64,000 nt of DNA from Halalkalibacter oceani (GCF_040544555.1 NZ_JBEPKD010000001.1:558001-622000); one strand, 5' to 3'; shown: positions 24,305-33,418, counted from the first letter of the stretch. Numbers and translations: made by a program. The notes: generated by a model from the sequence alone, not told the origin.

Positions 24305-25053
24305 AATAATGTCTCCCCTCCTTCGCCGCCAGCGCCGACCGTATCCCCTGTAATCCCGCCAATTTGCTGCCTGACCCACTTCAGCCAAATCGCCAAAAAG
24401 AGAGCCGCTCCGCCGAACAGAATCAGAAAAGGCGGATAGATGATCACGATAAGCGCCACCGTCAGCAGCGACCACACAATATAGGTGATCATCACCGTCC
24501 GGTTTTGCGCTGGACGCAAAGCAGCTGCCATTCCTTCCTGCCGGGCAAACTGCCCGAGCAGCAGCTGCCAGCCAAGCAGCAGCCTCATGATGACAGGAAT
24601 GAGAAAAAGCCCAAACAGAAACGGTCCGCTTCCCGCTTGCACGAGTTCCCAGATGAAGGCAAAGCGCCAGCCGAGAAGGAAGAGGACGCCAAGCGCCCCA
24701 AACGTGCCGAGGCGGGGGTCCTTCATAATCTCCAGCTTCCGCGCCCGCTCTCTCCGCGAAAAAACGGCGTCGCAAAAATCGGCCCAGCCATCAACATGCA
24801 GGCCTCCGGAAAAAAGCAGTGAAAAGCTAAGCACATAGAGGGCAATGATCAAGGGAGACATCGGCGAATACTGCAGCAGCAAATAGCCCTGAAGCGCGAG
24901 GCAAGCACCGAGAATCAGCCCGACGAGCGGATAAGCAGCCACCGAAGCAGAAGCCCTCCGTTCATCCCATTCCACATTTTTTTTAAGCGGGAGAATTGTT
25001 AAAAACTGAATCGCCAGGACGATGCCGTCGAACAAAATGTTAATATGCCGCAT
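24262..25053 (-). CDS. cobS: Adenosylcobinamide-GDP ribazoletransferase
   Basis: 263 residues, six to seven membrane helices. Joins adenosylcobinamide-GDP and alpha-ribazole in the membrane. FLTILPLKK near the N-terminus and SGGLHVDGWADFCDAVFS near residue 82 (the Asp-rich catalytic motif) are diagnostic, with KDPRLGTFGALG following. The start overlaps the cobQ stop by 14 bp and has a GGAGG site. Confidence 0.95.
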   Translation of the reverse strand: MRHINILFDGIVLAIQFLTILPLKKNVEWDERRASASVAAYPLVGLILGACLALQGYLLLQYSPMSPLIIALYVLSFSLLFSGGLHVDGWADFCDAVFSRRERARKLEIMKDPRLGTFGALGVLFLLGWRFAFIWELVQAGSGPFLFGLFLIPVIMRLLLGWQLLLGQFARQEGMAAALRPAQNRTVMITYIVWSLLTVALIVIIYPPFLILFGGAALFLAIWLKWVRQQIGGITGDTVGAGGEGGETLLWAMLWLLALFGMA

Positions 25054-26560
25054 CGCTTTTCCTCCATGCCTCGATTTTCTTAAGCAGCCGCCTCACATCA
25101 AGCTCTGCTTCAAGCCAATCTGCGGCCTGCTCATAGCCCTTTTGCCGCTCATTTTGCAGGCTTCGGACCGGCTGCTCCGGCAAAGAGCGGATTTTCCGCA
25201 AGCGGTTCAACCACCACGTCCGCCACTGATCATTGTAAAACAAATGATGAAAATAACTGCCGATTAACCGGCCTCCCTCGGCGAATATCCCGTCCTCGCG
25301 CTCCCCGACCGTTAAAAAGGGAAGGGCGCTTTCCGTCAGCCGCCGCGAGTGGCCGAGGTGAATTTCAAAGCCGGTTAGCGGAGCCAGCGCTGTAAATTCC
25401 GCCGCAACGAGCCGGCCGACAGACTGACTCGTCCATTTCTCCTGGGCAAAAACCGTTTCAACCGGTAAAATGCCAAGCCCTTCTATTTCCAGCCCGGCCG
25501 TTCCGGTATCGGTGCCGGCTTCGTCGATGATCGTCCGGCCGAGCATCTGGTAGCCGCCGCAAATGCCAATGACTGTTCCTCCTTGGCGGACATAAGCCTT
25601 CAGCTGCTCGCTCAGCCCGGTTGCCGTCATCGCCTCCAGATCACGAATCGTACTTTTCGTCCCCGGCAGCAGCACCGCGTCGGGAGAGCCAAGCTGATCG
25701 TGCATCCCGACGAGACGCAGTGACACATCCGGCTCATGAAGAAAAGGCTCCAGATCCGTGTCATTCGACAAATACGGCAAGTCAATCATCACAATCTCAA
25801 GCTGATCACCCTGCTTTGCCGGCTGACGATAGCGTGTTTGACGCGAGAGCGAATCCTCGGCTTCGATTCGATGATTGTCGAGATACGGTAGGACGGCAAG
25901 CACTTCGACGCCGAGGTTTTCTTCAATCCACTTTCGCCCGCTGACAAACAGATCCGGATCGCCGCGGAATTTATTGACGATCACGCCGAGGACACGGCTT
26001 CTCTCCTGCTCGCTCAGCAGCTGGAGCGTCCCGGCGATGCTGGCGAAAATGCCGCCTCTGTCAATATCGGCGACAAGGATCACCGGCACATCAGCTAGCT
26101 CTGCCACCTTCATATTAACGAGTTCACGGTCATTAAGATTCATCTCAACCGGACTGCCCGCTCCTTCAATAACGATCGCATCATACTCGGCTTCAAGCGT
26201 TGCCAGCGCCTCGCAGATCGTTTCCAAGCCAAGCTCGTAAAACTGCTGGCGGTAATCCTTGCCGGAAAGTGTCTGATGAACACGGCCGAAGCGAATGACC
26301 TCCGATGTATGATCGTTTCTCGGCTTGAGCAAAATCGGATTCATCATGACGCTCGCTTCCACTCCCGCCGCTTCGGCCTGAATGCCCTGGGCGCGGCCGA
26401 TTTCAGCCCCTTCCTTCGTCACATAGGAGTTGTTTGACATGTTTTGTGATTTGAATGGAGCGACGCTCAGGCCGCGGCGGGCGAACGCCCGGCAAAGCGC
26501 CGTGCAAATAAAGCTTTTTCCGACATCAGAGGATGTGCCTTGAATCATGACACCTAGCAT
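25040..26560 (-). CDS. cobQ: Cobyric acid synthase
   Basis: 506 residues from the ATG at 26560 (AAGGAGG site). It amidates four side chains of adenosylcobyrinic acid a,c-diamide with glutamine. The N-terminal ATP domain (MIQGTSSDVGKSFICTALCR) and the C-terminal triad-type glutamine amidotransferase domain (GICGGYQMLGRTI with the Cys near residue 330; later a His in YFHHLF) are intact. It overlaps cobU by 7 bp. Presence of CobQ in a salvage-type operon implies that a,c-diamide precursors are made or imported. Confidence 0.95.
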   Translation of the reverse strand: MLGVMIQGTSSDVGKSFICTALCRAFARRGLSVAPFKSQNMSNNSYVTKEGAEIGRAQGIQAEAAGVEASVMMNPILLKPRNDHTSEVIRFGRVHQTLSGKDYRQQFYELGLETICEALATLEAEYDAIVIEGAGSPVEMNLNDRELVNMKVAELADVPVILVADIDRGGIFASIAGTLQLLSEQERSRVLGVIVNKFRGDPDLFVSGRKWIEENLGVEVLAVLPYLDNHRIEAEDSLSRQTRYRQPAKQGDQLEIVMIDLPYLSNDTDLEPFLHEPDVSLRLVGMHDQLGSPDAVLLPGTKSTIRDLEAMTATGLSEQLKAYVRQGGTVIGICGGYQMLGRTIIDEAGTDTGTAGLEIEGLGILPVETVFAQEKWTSQSVGRLVAAEFTALAPLTGFEIHLGHSRRLTESALPFLTVGEREDGIFAEGGRLIGSYFHHLFYNDQWRTWWLNRLRKIRSLPEQPVRSLQNERQKGYEQAADWLEAELDVRRLLKKIEAWRKSDAAY

Positions 26561-27129
26561 ACCCTTCCTCCTTTCTTCCAGCACGGCAGGCCGCATTCAA
26601 GCTCAATCGCCTCATCTGCGAGAGCGACAAGCTCACAGTGAAGCTGTCCGAGTATCCGCTGATACACGAAAGTACCTTCATCAGCCACCGGGAGATCTGA
26701 CGTGACTTCATTCGAGACGATCACTGCCTGATAATCAGCCGCCAGCTGGGTGAACAGCGCAGTCAGCTTGGCGACGACCTTCCGCTGATAGTCTGCGTCA
26801 CGCCAGCGCTCTTCTCCCCGTTCCCAGCCGTAAAATAATTCATTGCTGACCAATGTGGTCACACAATCCAGCAGAACGACATCCTGTTTATCGATCTGGG
26901 CGAGCAGCGTATCGACATTGCGCTCTTGCTCCCATACGTGCCAATTTTGGCCGCTCGCCTGCCGCTGCTGCTGGTGGATGTTTACGCGCTGTTCCATTTC
27001 TCCGTCATAGACAGCGCTTGTCGCCAAATAGTGAAGCCGGCAGTCCTTCTTCTGTGCCAGCTCGATCGCGCGCTGTTCAGCATAACGGCTTTTTCCGCTT
27101 CTTACTCCACCTGTCATAAAACAAATCAC
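26554..27129 (-). CDS. cobU: Adenosylcobinamide kinase / guanylyltransferase
   Basis: 191 residues. P-loop MTGGVRSGKSRYAEQRA at the N-terminus, then VTTLVSNE and IVSNEVTSDLPVADEGTF, the CobU signature. It phosphorylates adenosylcobinamide and attaches GMP. I place the start at GTG 27129 because it makes a 4-bp GTGA overlap with the cobD stop and has GGAGAG just upstream; a GTG at 27141 lies inside the ribosome site. Confidence 0.93.
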   Translation of the reverse strand: MICFMTGGVRSGKSRYAEQRAIELAQKKDCRLHYLATSAVYDGEMEQRVNIHQQQRQASGQNWHVWEQERNVDTLLAQIDKQDVVLLDCVTTLVSNELFYGWERGEERWRDADYQRKVVAKLTALFTQLAADYQAVIVSNEVTSDLPVADEGTFVYQRILGQLHCELVALADEAIELECGLPCWKKGGRVC

Positions 27130-28199
27130 CGCTCTCTCCACTCCTTGAGCACCGCAAGCAATCGCTCATTTGCCTCAGGCTGCTTGACGGCGAGACGGAT
27201 ATAACGTCCGTCCAGCCCGTTAAAATTATACGTATGGCGGGCGATGACGCCTTTTTCGGCGAGAAAAAGCAGCAGCGGCTTCATGTCCTGCTTTTTTCGT
27301 TCGGACAGTAAATAGAAATTGACGGTTGAAGGAGAAACGACGAAGGATAACCGTTCCAGCTCCGTGCTGACCCGCTCACGCTCCTCTGCGATCATCGCTA
27401 CTGTTTGCTTTACGAAGCTTTGCTCCTGCAAGGCCTGCATTCCGGCAATTTGCGCAAATCCGTTGACGCTCCATGGCGGCTGACGCCTCGCGATCGCCTG
27501 CACCAGCTCCGGCTGAGCTAAAAGGTAGCCAAGCCGCAGACCGGCAATCGCATACATTTTTGTCAATGAGCGCAGCAAAATAAGCCGCGGATGATCGGCA
27601 AGCAAATGTTGCAAATGGACGTCTTCCAGACAAAAATCGTAAAACGCCTGATCAACGACGAGATAAACATCGTGATCCTCAGCGGCTTGAAGCAGTTCAA
27701 CGATCGCGTGACGGCTGTAGCTGATTCCTGTCGGATTATTCGGACTGCATAAAAAGAGCAGATCGACGGCCGGCAGCAGCGGACGAATCAGCTCAAGCCG
27801 CAGCTCCCACGGCGCCGGCAACACGATCGATTCAACCTCGCACTCATATGCTTCGCACGCGTCGCGGTATTCCGAGAAAGCCGGCTCAATGATCCCGACC
27901 CGTTTGCCGCGAAAATGAGCAGCCAGCAGAAAGATCAGCTCCGCCGCCCCATTGCCAAGCAGCACATTTTCCGGCTGAAGATCATTTGCCACGGCGACAG
28001 CATGTGTTAAAGCTGTCCCGCGCGGATCGGGGTAAGCAGAAGCTGTTTCCCCGAGCCCGGAAGCGAGCAAGGAGAGAACAGATTCGGGCGGCCCATATGG
28101 ATTCGTATTGACACTGAAGTCTTCGGCTTGTTCCGGCAGTTTGATGGCAAGCGCTTCAGCAAACTGCTTTGGATTTGCTCCATGATTAGGTAAGGACAA
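27126..28199 (-). CDS. cobD: L-threonine-O-3-phosphate decarboxylase (CobD)
   Basis: 357 residues, fold type I PLP enzyme related to histidinol-phosphate aminotransferase. It makes (R)-1-amino-2-propanol O-2-phosphate, the linker used by CbiB. FSVNTNPYGPPESVL near residue 28, CSPNNPTGISYSR near residue 150, and the PLP lysine in LRSLTKMYAIAGLRLGYL near residue 215 are visible. TTG start at 28199 with GGAGGTGTG. Overlaps cbiB by 14 bp. Confidence 0.93.
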   Translation of the reverse strand: MSLPNHGANPKQFAEALAIKLPEQAEDFSVNTNPYGPPESVLSLLASGLGETASAYPDPRGTALTHAVAVANDLQPENVLLGNGAAELIFLLAAHFRGKRVGIIEPAFSEYRDACEAYECEVESIVLPAPWELRLELIRPLLPAVDLLFLCSPNNPTGISYSRHAIVELLQAAEDHDVYLVVDQAFYDFCLEDVHLQHLLADHPRLILLRSLTKMYAIAGLRLGYLLAQPELVQAIARRQPPWSVNGFAQIAGMQALQEQSFVKQTVAMIAEERERVSTELERLSFVVSPSTVNFYLLSERKKQDMKPLLLFLAEKGVIARHTYNFNGLDGRYIRLAVKQPEANERLLAVLKEWRER

Positions 28200-29142
28200 T
28201 GATCACACCTCCGCATCCGAGCAGAAGCAGCGTAAACAAAGTCACGGTTCTGCTCATAATTTGCGTTGCCCCTTCAATATGGACAACACGGAGCCGCACG
28301 AGCGCGTCTCCGATTTTGGCCCGGTTTGAAACGAGCCCCTGATATGTATTTGTTCCGCCGAGCTGAATGCCGAGTAGCGCGGCGACCGCCGCCTCGCCCC
28401 AGCCGCTGTTCGGACTCGGATGCTTGCGCGCATCGCGCCGGACAACCGCCCAGCATTGCCGCGTCGAGCGCTGCAGCTGTGGCCGGTTGGCGATAATCAT
28501 CACGAGCGCCGTCAGCCGGCTTGGCAGCCAATTGAGCAGATCGTCAAATTTGGCCGAAGCCCAGCCGAAATCGCGGTACCGTTCATTTTGATAGCCGACC
28601 ATCGAATCACATGTGTTGACCGCGCGGTACAGCAGAGCAAGCGGCGCTCCGCCTATCCAGGCGAAAAAGAGCGGAGCGGTAATGCCATCGCTTGTATTTT
28701 CCGCTACCGTTTCGACCGTCGCCCGGGTGATCTCGGCTTCATCCAATTTATCTGTATCGCGGCCGACAATATAGGAAAGCCGGAGACGGGCTTCCTCCAA
28801 ATGATGAGCCTCGAGCGGCTTCCGCACCTCATCCGCCGCCTGCTTTAGCCCCTTTTCGGCAATCGTCGTTGAAATGAGCCACGCCTCCACAAGAAGTCCG
28901 GCGACCGGATGAAGCCAATACGCGCTCCAGACGAGCAGAGCGGATACGAAAACAACAACTGACAGGACAGCGACGAGCATCAGCAAGCCTTTTTGCTTTC
29001 GCGCCTTGCCGCGGTTCAGCCGGCGCTCTCCGATTGAAATCAGCTTTCCGAAGCCGACAACCGGATGAGGCAGCTGCCGCGGGTCGCCGACGAGGCGATC
29101 AATCAGCACCGCCAGCACAAGCGCTAACAGATGGAACGTCAT
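28186..29142 (-). CDS. cbiB: Adenosylcobinamide-phosphate synthase CbiB
   Basis: 318 residues, a polytopic membrane enzyme that couples adenosylcobyric acid to aminopropanol phosphate. Diagnostic motifs: LIDRLVGDPRQLPHPVVGFG at residues 13-32, VAENTSDGITAPLFFAWIGG near residue 150, and HPSPNSGWGEAAVAALLGIQ near residue 240. Overlaps the ABC ATPase gene by 4 bp (ATGA). Confidence 0.95.
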   Translation of the reverse strand: MTFHLLALVLAVLIDRLVGDPRQLPHPVVGFGKLISIGERRLNRGKARKQKGLLMLVAVLSVVVFVSALLVWSAYWLHPVAGLLVEAWLISTTIAEKGLKQAADEVRKPLEAHHLEEARLRLSYIVGRDTDKLDEAEITRATVETVAENTSDGITAPLFFAWIGGAPLALLYRAVNTCDSMVGYQNERYRDFGWASAKFDDLLNWLPSRLTALVMIIANRPQLQRSTRQCWAVVRRDARKHPSPNSGWGEAAVAALLGIQLGGTNTYQGLVSNRAKIGDALVRLRVVHIEGATQIMSRTVTLFTLLLLGCGGVIIVLT

Positions 29143-30614
29143 CGTCTGTCACCGAGGCGGCGCTTGTAGCGCTGGAGTGTCTGCCGCATCCCTTCATAAA
29201 CGAGCCGGGCGAGCTCTTTTCCTAACGGGGTGATCGTGCCGGCGTACGGAAACATTTCTCCGGCCTGCGAGGAAGCAATCATTACGCTGTCGGTTGAGGT
29301 GCCAGTCGCGATCGTGCCGCTGCTCCCGTCACGGATCTCCTCATCATGCAGCGCCTTCGCTTTCGCCTCGGTTGCGGTCATCAGCGCCTGAACATAGGCG
29401 GCCTCCGGAAGTTCGCCATCGATAAATACCCATATATTGATCGTTCCGACCGTTTTTGCGTAATCAGGAAGACGATGGGCGCGTGAAGCATCGACCGCAT
29501 TGGACGTGCCGGCACTGATCATCACAAGCAGCGCAGGACTTTGCTTCTCCGAGCGGAGAATCGAGGCATCCTCTAAGCGCGCCGCGGTCATCATCGCCAG
29601 TGTATCCTCGTCATCTAAGCCATGCTCCGTCAAAAATGCGCGGTACTCCTCCTCCGGATCAACAGCGTGATAATCTTTGTCAACATGGCGGTTCACAAAT
29701 GTATGATGCCAGCGGAAGCCGGCGCCAAGTACAGCGGACGACAATGTTTTCCATTTCGTCACGCTCGTCATTTTGATCCACTTGTCTGTATGTTCAATCG
29801 TAAGAGCGTCAAGCGCGGAAGCTGGCGCCTGCTCCCCATTGTCGGGAATAAGCGTAATTAACGGCCGCGGGACAGAGGGATGTTCCTTGCGCATGAGCGT
29901 TGTTTGATAGACGTTCGCCAGCTGGTCTTCTTTCAACACTTTATGCGGTGAATCGAGCGCGACCATTTCCCCCTCTTCCAAAAGCAATATCCGATCGCAG
30001 TAAAGGCTGGCCATATTCAAATCATGGAGCACTGTGACGACGGTTAATTGACGTGTTTCCGTCCACTCATGCAAGGCGTCGAGCAGCTGCATTTGATGGG
30101 AAAGGTCAAGATGGTTGGTCGGCTCATCAAGCAGAAGTATATCCGGTTCCTGCGCGAGAGCCCGTGCCAACAGCACCCGCTGCCGTTCGCCGCCGCTCAA
30201 CTGCTGAAGCGGCGTGTCGCGGAACCTCCACGTATCCGTTTGCTTCATTGCAGCCCTGATCACCTCTTCATCCTGCTTCGTCGTCCGTTGCAACCAGCCT
30301 TTTTGATACGGATAGCGCCCTAAAGCGACGACCTCGGAAACAGAATACGAAAAAGCGGTTTCCGCCTGCTGCGGCAAAACGGCCATCTTTTTTGCCAGTT
30401 CCTTTGAGCTGTAAGCCGCCAGTGGTTTGCCATCGATCTCAATCCGTCCGTCAGCTGCAGGCAAACCGCCATTGATCGCTTTCAGCAGGCTCGTTTTTCC
30501 ACTTCCGTTCGGCCCGATAATGCCGAATACTTCACCTTTGTTCACCGTAAACGTAAGCGAGCGGACGACATCCTTCGTCCCATATTGTACAGTGAGATCC
30601 TCACAAGTAATCAT
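29139..30614 (-). CDS. btuD: Cobalamin ABC transporter ATPase fused to CbiZ adenosylcobinamide amidohydrolase
   Basis: 491 residues in two parts. Residues 1-250 are an iron/B12-type ATPase: Walker A GPNGSGKTS, signature LSGGERQRVLLARAL, Walker B ILLLDEPTNH. Residues about 265-491 match the CbiZ family (SSAVLGAGFRWHHTFVNRHV, AARLEDASILRSEK, GTINIWVFIDG, GSSGTIATGTSTDSVMIAS), which hydrolyses adenosylcobinamide to cobyric acid so that foreign corrinoids can be rebuilt. B. subtilis YvrA has the same fusion. It couples import with remodelling. Confidence 0.93.
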   Translation of the reverse strand: MITCEDLTVQYGTKDVVRSLTFTVNKGEVFGIIGPNGSGKTSLLKAINGGLPAADGRIEIDGKPLAAYSSKELAKKMAVLPQQAETAFSYSVSEVVALGRYPYQKGWLQRTTKQDEEVIRAAMKQTDTWRFRDTPLQQLSGGERQRVLLARALAQEPDILLLDEPTNHLDLSHQMQLLDALHEWTETRQLTVVTVLHDLNMASLYCDRILLLEEGEMVALDSPHKVLKEDQLANVYQTTLMRKEHPSVPRPLITLIPDNGEQAPASALDALTIEHTDKWIKMTSVTKWKTLSSAVLGAGFRWHHTFVNRHVDKDYHAVDPEEEYRAFLTEHGLDDEDTLAMMTAARLEDASILRSEKQSPALLVMISAGTSNAVDASRAHRLPDYAKTVGTINIWVFIDGELPEAAYVQALMTATEAKAKALHDEEIRDGSSGTIATGTSTDSVMIASSQAGEMFPYAGTITPLGKELARLVYEGMRQTLQRYKRRLGDRR

Positions 30615-30632
30615 CGTCGTCTTCCTTTCTAT

Positions 30633-31691
30633 TCACGCTTGTAATCTGCGCTGTCTCAGCAAAATAGCAGCAAATACCGGGGCGCCGACAATCGCGGTAA
30701 TGACACCGATCGGCAGCTCCGTTGGCGCGATAATCGTCCGCGCGACCAGATCGGTCAGCGCGAGAAAGCCAGCGCCGACAAACATTGACAGCGGCAATAA
30801 GTGGCGATGATCAGGTCCCCAAAGCAAGCGTGTCAAATGGGGGATCACTAACCCGACAAAGCCGATCGTGCCGGAAACAGCGACTGCTCCACCCGTCAGC
30901 GTCGTCGCCCCAAGGAGTATGATCACTCTTCTGACGGCAATATTCACACCGAGCTGCCGCGCCGTTTCCTCTCCGAAGGCGAGCGCATTCAATTCCTTGC
31001 GGCAGAAAAACAGCAACAAAAAGCCGGTTAGAAAAAATGGCAGCATCAGCCAAATATAGCTCCAGCCTCTCATCGCCACGCTTCCCATCAGCCAGCTGAT
31101 AATATGACGCAGCTCCTCGCCGGTCAAAGCGATCATCAAGGAAATAAACGCACCTAAAAACGAACTGAAAATAATCCCGGCCAAAATAATCGTTTCCGTC
31201 GCCATCGAACGCTGAACAAGCCTCGCGAACAGCATGACGAGAAACAGCGTCGCAAAGCCGGCCAGCACGCTAACCAACGGCAACGTAAAACGGCCGATTA
31301 ACGGAAGCGAAAATGAAAAAAACAGCACAGCGACCGCACCGACCGCTGATCCTGACGATACGCCGAGCGTATAAGGGTCAGCGAGCGGATTCTTCAAAAA
31401 GCCTTGAAAGGCCGAGCCGGCGAGGGCGAGACTGGCGCCAACGAGCATGGCCAGCAAAGCGCGCGGAAAACGGATTTCCATCACGATATTGATAAACATC
31501 GGATCAATTGTCTGCTCCACCTGTAGAGAAAACACTTCCTGTAAAATGATTTGCACAACAGTGAGAAAGGGAAGCCGGACGCTTCCCCAACTGATGCTGA
31601 CGATAAGTGCTCCGATACAAAAGAGCACGACAGAAGCATAAGCTATAACAAGATTATTCGCCAAATACCTCTGGATAAACTGCTTTCGCAA
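30633..31691 (-). CDS. btuC: Cobalamin ABC transporter permease
   Basis: 352 residues, about ten helices of the FecCD family. Conserved patches RFPRALLAMLVGASLALAGS, LADPYTLGVSSGSAVGA and the cytoplasmic coupling region FGEETARQLGVN are all present. TTG start at 31691 with AAGGAG upstream, overlapping the btuF end by 38 bp. Works with BtuF and the BtuD-CbiZ fusion in the membrane. Confidence 0.93.
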   Translation of the reverse strand: MRKQFIQRYLANNLVIAYASVVLFCIGALIVSISWGSVRLPFLTVVQIILQEVFSLQVEQTIDPMFINIVMEIRFPRALLAMLVGASLALAGSAFQGFLKNPLADPYTLGVSSGSAVGAVAVLFFSFSLPLIGRFTLPLVSVLAGFATLFLVMLFARLVQRSMATETIILAGIIFSSFLGAFISLMIALTGEELRHIISWLMGSVAMRGWSYIWLMLPFFLTGFLLLFFCRKELNALAFGEETARQLGVNIAVRRVIILLGATTLTGGAVAVSGTIGFVGLVIPHLTRLLWGPDHRHLLPLSMFVGAGFLALTDLVARTIIAPTELPIGVITAIVGAPVFAAILLRQRRLQA

Positions 31692-32652
31692 GACCCTCGA
31701 CTCCTTCTGCCAGACGCGGACCTGAACGTGTCACCTCATCTGAAACTAAATCATAGATGCGATCATTGACAACCGCAGGAACATCCTGCCAGGCCGGGCG
31801 CTCTTTAATCTGCTCGGCGGCATTGTCGACATAATAGCCGTACGTCGTGACGATGACATCAGGCTGGAAAGCGACCGCTTCTTCTTCCGTATACGGAATC
31901 CAGCCCTCTTGCTCACCGGCGGCATTGATCGCATTGACGACCGTTAACATCTCATCAAGAAAGGTTCCTTTGCCAGTCGTGTACAACTCAGGCGCGGGCG
32001 ACACTTCGACCCAGACTTTGCGCCGCTCTTCTTCGGCGATTGTACTCGCTTTTTCTTCCACTTCGGCAAACTTGGCCTGCATATCAGCGATTACTGTTTC
32101 GGCTTCTTCTCCGGCGTCAACTGCCTCGCCAATCATCCGGATCGTTTCATAGACCATGTCAATCGAAGCTGCATCATAAACAACGACAACGGGAATACCC
32201 GCGTTGCGAAGCTGATTCAGTCCTTCTTCGGAGCTGTGGGCATTTGAAGCGTGGGAAAGCACAAGATCAGGCCCAAGCGCGATCACCTTTTCCACGTCAA
32301 AATTCATATCACCGACGCTCTCAACCTCCAACACTTCCTCTGGATAATTGTCCCACTCTGTTCGTCCGACGACCGTTTCCCCTTTTCCTAAGGCAAAAAT
32401 CGTTTCCGTAATGCTCGGCACAAGGGAAACGATGCGCTCTGGCTGTTCTTCGAGCACCACTTCATTTTCTAACGCATCTATAATGGTTTTAGGATAGCCG
32501 GATTCGCTTTCCTGCTCCCCCTCGGCAGTCTGTTCCGTTTCTGTTTCCACCGGTTCGACCGGCTGTTCCTCGGGCTGTCCGCCACAACCCGCCAGGACAA
32601 CAGTCCACAGCAGCATTACGATCGTGACAGCGATCCATTTCGTTCTGTTCAC
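31654..32652 (-). CDS. btuF: Cobalamin-binding lipoprotein
   Basis: 332 residues. Lipobox VVLAGCGG (Cys near 23) followed by an acidic linker rich in Glu/Pro, then a cluster A-2 binding protein: PERIVSLVPSITETIFALG, VVGRTEWDNYP, GPDLVLSHAS. The WDNYP and DLVLS elements fit BtuF-type corrinoid binders. GTG start at 32652 (AAAGGAG). First gene of the operon, directly below the riboswitch. Confidence 0.92.
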   Translation of the reverse strand: MNRTKWIAVTIVMLLWTVVLAGCGGQPEEQPVEPVETETEQTAEGEQESESGYPKTIIDALENEVVLEEQPERIVSLVPSITETIFALGKGETVVGRTEWDNYPEEVLEVESVGDMNFDVEKVIALGPDLVLSHASNAHSSEEGLNQLRNAGIPVVVVYDAASIDMVYETIRMIGEAVDAGEEAETVIADMQAKFAEVEEKASTIAEEERRKVWVEVSPAPELYTTGKGTFLDEMLTVVNAINAAGEQEGWIPYTEEEAVAFQPDVIVTTYGYYVDNAAEQIKERPAWQDVPAVVNDRIYDLVSDEVTRSGPRLAEGVEGLAKAVYPEVFGE

Positions 32653-32686
32653 ACTCTTCCACTCCTTTTTTCTCTTCCCTTATCAT

Positions 32687-32715
32687 AGAAAAACACTCCT
32701 CTATAAAGAGGAGTG
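32687..32715 (-). terminator. Riboswitch-linked terminator before btuF
   Basis: CACTCCTCT and AGAGGAGTG arms (32694-32715) followed on the minus strand by TTTTTCT. It lies between the cobalamin aptamer and the btuF start, so control is probably by premature termination when B12 is bound. Confidence 0.8.
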
Positions 32716-32804
32716 CCGGGACAGTCAATAACGCGACCAGGCTTTTCATTTGAATGATAAGCCAGATCATTATTGCTTCCCCTTTTCCTCGAAGGTTTCA
32801 CACA

Positions 32805-32992
32805 TTCGTAAAGGCAGGTCTCCTGACTTATGCATGACAATTTCTTCCCCTTCCCATCTACAGCTTCAGACAGTGGGCTTCTAAAGAAATCTAGCATTTA
32901 CAGTGGCGGGACCGTGTTGGACTTTCACCAACTTCCCTATTATCATCCAGGCTGGCCTGGACGACCTTTACGATTGCTATTCAATTTCAAAT
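32805..32992 (-). promoter_or_regulatory. Cobalamin riboswitch of the btuF-pduO operon
   Basis: On the minus strand: GGGAAGTTGGTGAAAGTCC, CGGTCCCGCCACTGTAAATG (the B12-aptamer core) and the B12 box AAGTCAGGAGACCTGCC ending near 32812. These are the invariant parts of the AdoCbl aptamer. A TATAAT -10 box lies at 33003-33008 just upstream (no good -35 seen). Confidence 0.95.
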
Positions 32993-33068
32993 AAGTAATT
33001 CCATTATACATGAAAATGGACAGGCTCGCAGTTTTTTTCGATTCTCTTTTTAAACCACAAATTAAAGA

Positions 33069-33098
33069 TTGACAATTCGTACAGTTCTGCGGTAAAGT
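33069..33098 (+). promoter_or_regulatory. Promoter of the metE leader
   Basis: TTGACA at 33069-33074, TAAAGT at 33093-33098, 18-bp spacer, shortly before the second aptamer. Confidence 0.65.
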
Positions 33099-33109
33099 GA
33101 GTACCAATT

Positions 33110-33285
33110 TCATATGTTGGAAGCTGGTACTTTGATTTTATCGAAGTTTAAAAGGGAATCCGGTGTTGAATCCGGAGCGGTCCCGCCACTGTAATAGAGG
33201 AGTTATCGTGATCACGTCACTGGCCAACGGCCGGGAAGACCACGATGATGATGATACTAGAGCCAGGAGACCTGCCAGCTTTAAC
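33110..33285 (+). promoter_or_regulatory. Cobalamin riboswitch of metE
   Basis: Plus-strand AAAAGGGAATCCGGTG, GAGCGGTCCCGCCACTGTAA and the B12 box GAGCCAGGAGACCTGCC (about 33260-33277). All core elements are present. It is divergent from the aptamer at 32.8-33.0 kb with only about 120 bp between them. Confidence 0.95.
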
Positions 33286-33343
33286 AGCACTGTTTTTACC
33301 TACGGGAGATAGGGAGGTGTTCACGATATAACGACTGAATTGT

Positions 33344-33383
33344 GGATATTATTACCTTTTACCTGGTAATAATATCCTTTTTT
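33344..33383 (+). terminator. Riboswitch-linked terminator before metE
   Basis: A perfect 13-bp stem GGATATTATTACC (33344-33356) with 33365-33377, then TTTTTT. It ends 35 bp before metE, so B12 binding would stop transcription of the B12-independent synthase. Confidence 0.93.
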
Positions 33384-33418
33384 GTTTGTATGAACGATGA
33401 ATGTAGGAGGTTTGATTG

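Noticed and set aside
24305..24775. N-terminal 157 residues of the long frame containing the cobC-type phosphatase
   Set aside because: Arg/Ala/Gly-rich sequence antisense-like to nothing and overlapping cobS in another frame; the ribosome site and family length place the start at 24304.
28254..28848. Several overlapping frames on both strands within cbiB
   Set aside because: G+C-rich coding DNA of cbiB leaves stop-poor shadow frames; none has a start signal.
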